Shown here: one piece after another, positions 63,204-64,000 of the stretch
Numbering within the stretch: position 1 is the first letter of the stretch
How the letters are laid out: each line of letters opens with the position of its first letter
Origin: Caldicellulosiruptor kronotskyensis 2002
Lineage (GTDB): Bacteria > Bacillota > Thermoanaerobacteria > Caldicellulosiruptorales > Caldicellulosiruptoraceae
Assembly: GCF_000166775.1 (NCBI RefSeq)
Contig: NC_014720.1
Span: 2,226,501 to 2,290,500, forward strand
Length of the DNA stretch: 64,000 nucleotides
Direction of reading: 5' to 3'
Program-made: the position numbers and the translations under genes
Notes under the pieces: model-generated
The model's database searches: none
What the model was told of the DNA's origin: nothing
Seen by the model: only the letters and a program-made list of their open reading frames with translations

Positions 63204-63243
63204 CCTCTTCAGCTTTTCACTTGAAGAGGTTATATTTTATTTC
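63198..63243 (+). terminator. Intrinsic terminator after the histidine kinase
   Basis: ATATAACCTCTTCA and TGAAGAGGTTATAT form a 14-base stem with a 10-base loop, followed by TTTATTTC. Confidence 0.9.
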
Positions 63244-63265
63244 AACTAATCTATCTTTCATTTCC

Positions 63266-63357
63266 TGGCGGAGAAGGAGGGACTCGAACCCTCGCGCCGG
63301 TTTTACCCGACCTACGCCCTTAGCAGGGGCGCCTCTTCACCACTTGAGTACTTCTCC
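63266..63357 (-). tRNA. tRNA-Ser (anticodon GCT)
   Basis: The minus strand folds as a class II tRNA: acceptor stem GGAGAAG/CTTCTCC, anticodon GCT at 63322-63324 (reads AGC/AGU), the long serine variable arm, T loop GGTTCGAGTCCC, and an encoded CCA end. The length (92 with CCA) suits tRNA-Ser. Confidence 0.97.
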
Positions 63358-63407
63358 GCACCCTCTAAATGGCACATTAATTATTATACCCAAACCTTTT
63401 GCACTTG

Positions 63408-64000
63408 TCAAGGTTGGACAATCACTTTTAGTTGATTCTCAAACTTTTTTGAAAGTGCCTCAGGAAGCTTATCAATCGAAATTTTGTGAGTTATTATATG
63501 TTTCAAATTTATCTTCCCCTGCTGCAGCAGGTCAATTGCAAGCTTTTGGGTAAACGGGTTCACAAATGACCAAAAAATTTGTGCTTCTTTTCTGAACATC
63601 TCAAACGGACAAATTTCAGTAGCAACAAGCGGTGACGGTACTGAAAACACCAAAATTCTGCCACCTTTCCCTATCTTCTTAAATGCCATTTCGATACTTT
63701 CTTTTGTCCCTGCACACTCAATTACAACATCAAAACTTTCTTCTCTGCAATCTTCATCAACAATATCTTTAACTCCATACTCTTTAGCAATATTTTTTCT
63801 AAAATCATCAACTTCATAGCCAAAGATATTGTCAGCCCCATACATTTTTACAAGCTCAAGCATTATAAGGCCAATCGGACCAAAGCCTATTATCAAAACT
63901 TTGTCGGTGGGAAAAATCTTAATTCTATCAAGACCATGAAGACAGCAAGCCAGAGGCTCTGCCAGTGCCGCCTCAGCAAAATCTATATTATCAAATTTTA
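63408..64000 (-). CDS. Zinc-type (medium-chain) alcohol dehydrogenase, N-terminal part outside window
   Basis: The open frame continues past the window edge, so the N-terminal domain with the catalytic zinc site is missing. What is present is the NAD(P)-binding Rossmann domain. AEAALAEPLACCLHGLDRIK leads to VLIIGFGPIGLIMLELVK (GxGxxG), then a sorbitol or threonine dehydrogenase-like GYEVDDFR (an acidic residue after the second strand suggests NAD preference), VVIECAGT and a C-terminal FENQLKVIVQP end. The substrate (polyol, amino acid or alcohol) cannot be decided from this half. Confidence 0.9.
   Translation of the reverse strand, partial: KFDNIDFAEAALAEPLACCLHGLDRIKIFPTDKVLIIGFGPIGLIMLELVKMYGADNIFGYEVDDFRKNIAKEYGVKDIVDEDCREESFDVVIECAGTKESIEMAFKKIGKGGRILVFSVPSPLVATEICPFEMFRKEAQIFWSFVNPFTQKLAIDLLQQGKINLKHIITHKISIDKLPEALSKKFENQLKVIVQP

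Noticed and set aside
63221-63553. Plus-strand open frame of 110 codons containing RRRRDSNPRAGFTRP
   Set aside because: It is the well-known false protein made by reading through a serine tRNA gene in antisense; the tRNA-Ser(GCT) at 63266-63357 explains it.
1-64000. CRISPR array, insertion sequence or prophage
   Set aside because: No regularly spaced repeats, transposase, integrase or phage structural genes were seen on either strand; the only mobile-like traces are two toxin-antitoxin-type pairs and the DUF4176 fragment.

Overview
The window looks like chromosomal DNA from a thermophilic, cellulolytic member of the Firmicutes, most likely Caldicellulosiruptor (C. saccharolyticus or a close relative). 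The basis is low GC content, strong AGGAGG-type ribosome binding sites with frequent TTG/GTG starts, Firmicute-type riboswitches, and a secreted GH5 cellulase with a CBM28-like module and C-terminal SLH repeats, an architecture I know from this genus. The genus call is inference; no database was searched.

Region by region. 1-4.1 kb (minus): two permeases of a sugar ABC importer (one cut by the window edge) and the S-layer-anchored GH5 enzyme, with a cre-like operator just before its start. 4.2-7.4 kb (minus): aspS and hisS. 7.5-8.4 kb (minus): two crcB fluoride channel genes under a fluoride riboswitch. 8.5-9.2 kb (plus): a UPF0175/DUF3368 toxin-antitoxin-like pair. 9.2-13.4 kb (minus): a cation efflux gene behind a NiCo/czcD-like riboswitch, a poorly understood three-gene set (HTH protein, 'quinate dehydrogenase-like' protein, Rossmann-like protein) and a phosphoribosyltransferase. 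13.4-24.4 kb (minus): an 11-gene chemosensory operon (mcp, cheW, cheB, cheA, HEAT-repeat protein, cheR, cheY, Hpt-CheW fusion, membrane MCP-like protein, second receiver, PAS protein).

24.6-33.4 kb (minus): a cyclase-family hydrolase, proS, an mscS / peptidase C26 / ANTAR cluster, an HD-GYP protein, and a lacI-xylB pair. 33.5-37.5 kb (plus): a broken DUF4176 fragment, then an FMN riboswitch and ribD-ribE-ribBA-ribH. 37.5-38.2 kb (minus): a HEPN/MNT pair. 38.4-40.7 kb: a secreted LysM protein and convergent radC. 41-49.2 kb (plus): a complete glycogen operon, glgB-glgC-glgD-glgA-glgP. 49.3-64 kb: an SGNH esterase, a ROK glucokinase, two small membrane proteins, anaerobic ribonucleotide reductase with tandem NrdR-like boxes, a NapH-like Fe-S protein, dapL, a YbjQ-family protein, coaX, three CotS-like kinase-fold genes plus a DUF2156 gene, a membrane protein with an orphan histidine kinase, tRNA-Ser(GCT), and the end of a zinc-type alcohol dehydrogenase.

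The most unusual system is the chemosensory operon. Its CheA has no P1 (Hpt) phosphotransfer domain. A conserved Hpt with its histidine sits instead on a separate protein fused to CheW, encoded four genes downstream. The same operon encodes a cytoplasmic receptor with two signalling tips, a HEAT-repeat protein and a degenerate membrane MCP-like protein. It lies behind a 25-base homopolymer A tract that abuts a promoter with a perfect inverted repeat between its -35 and -10 elements.
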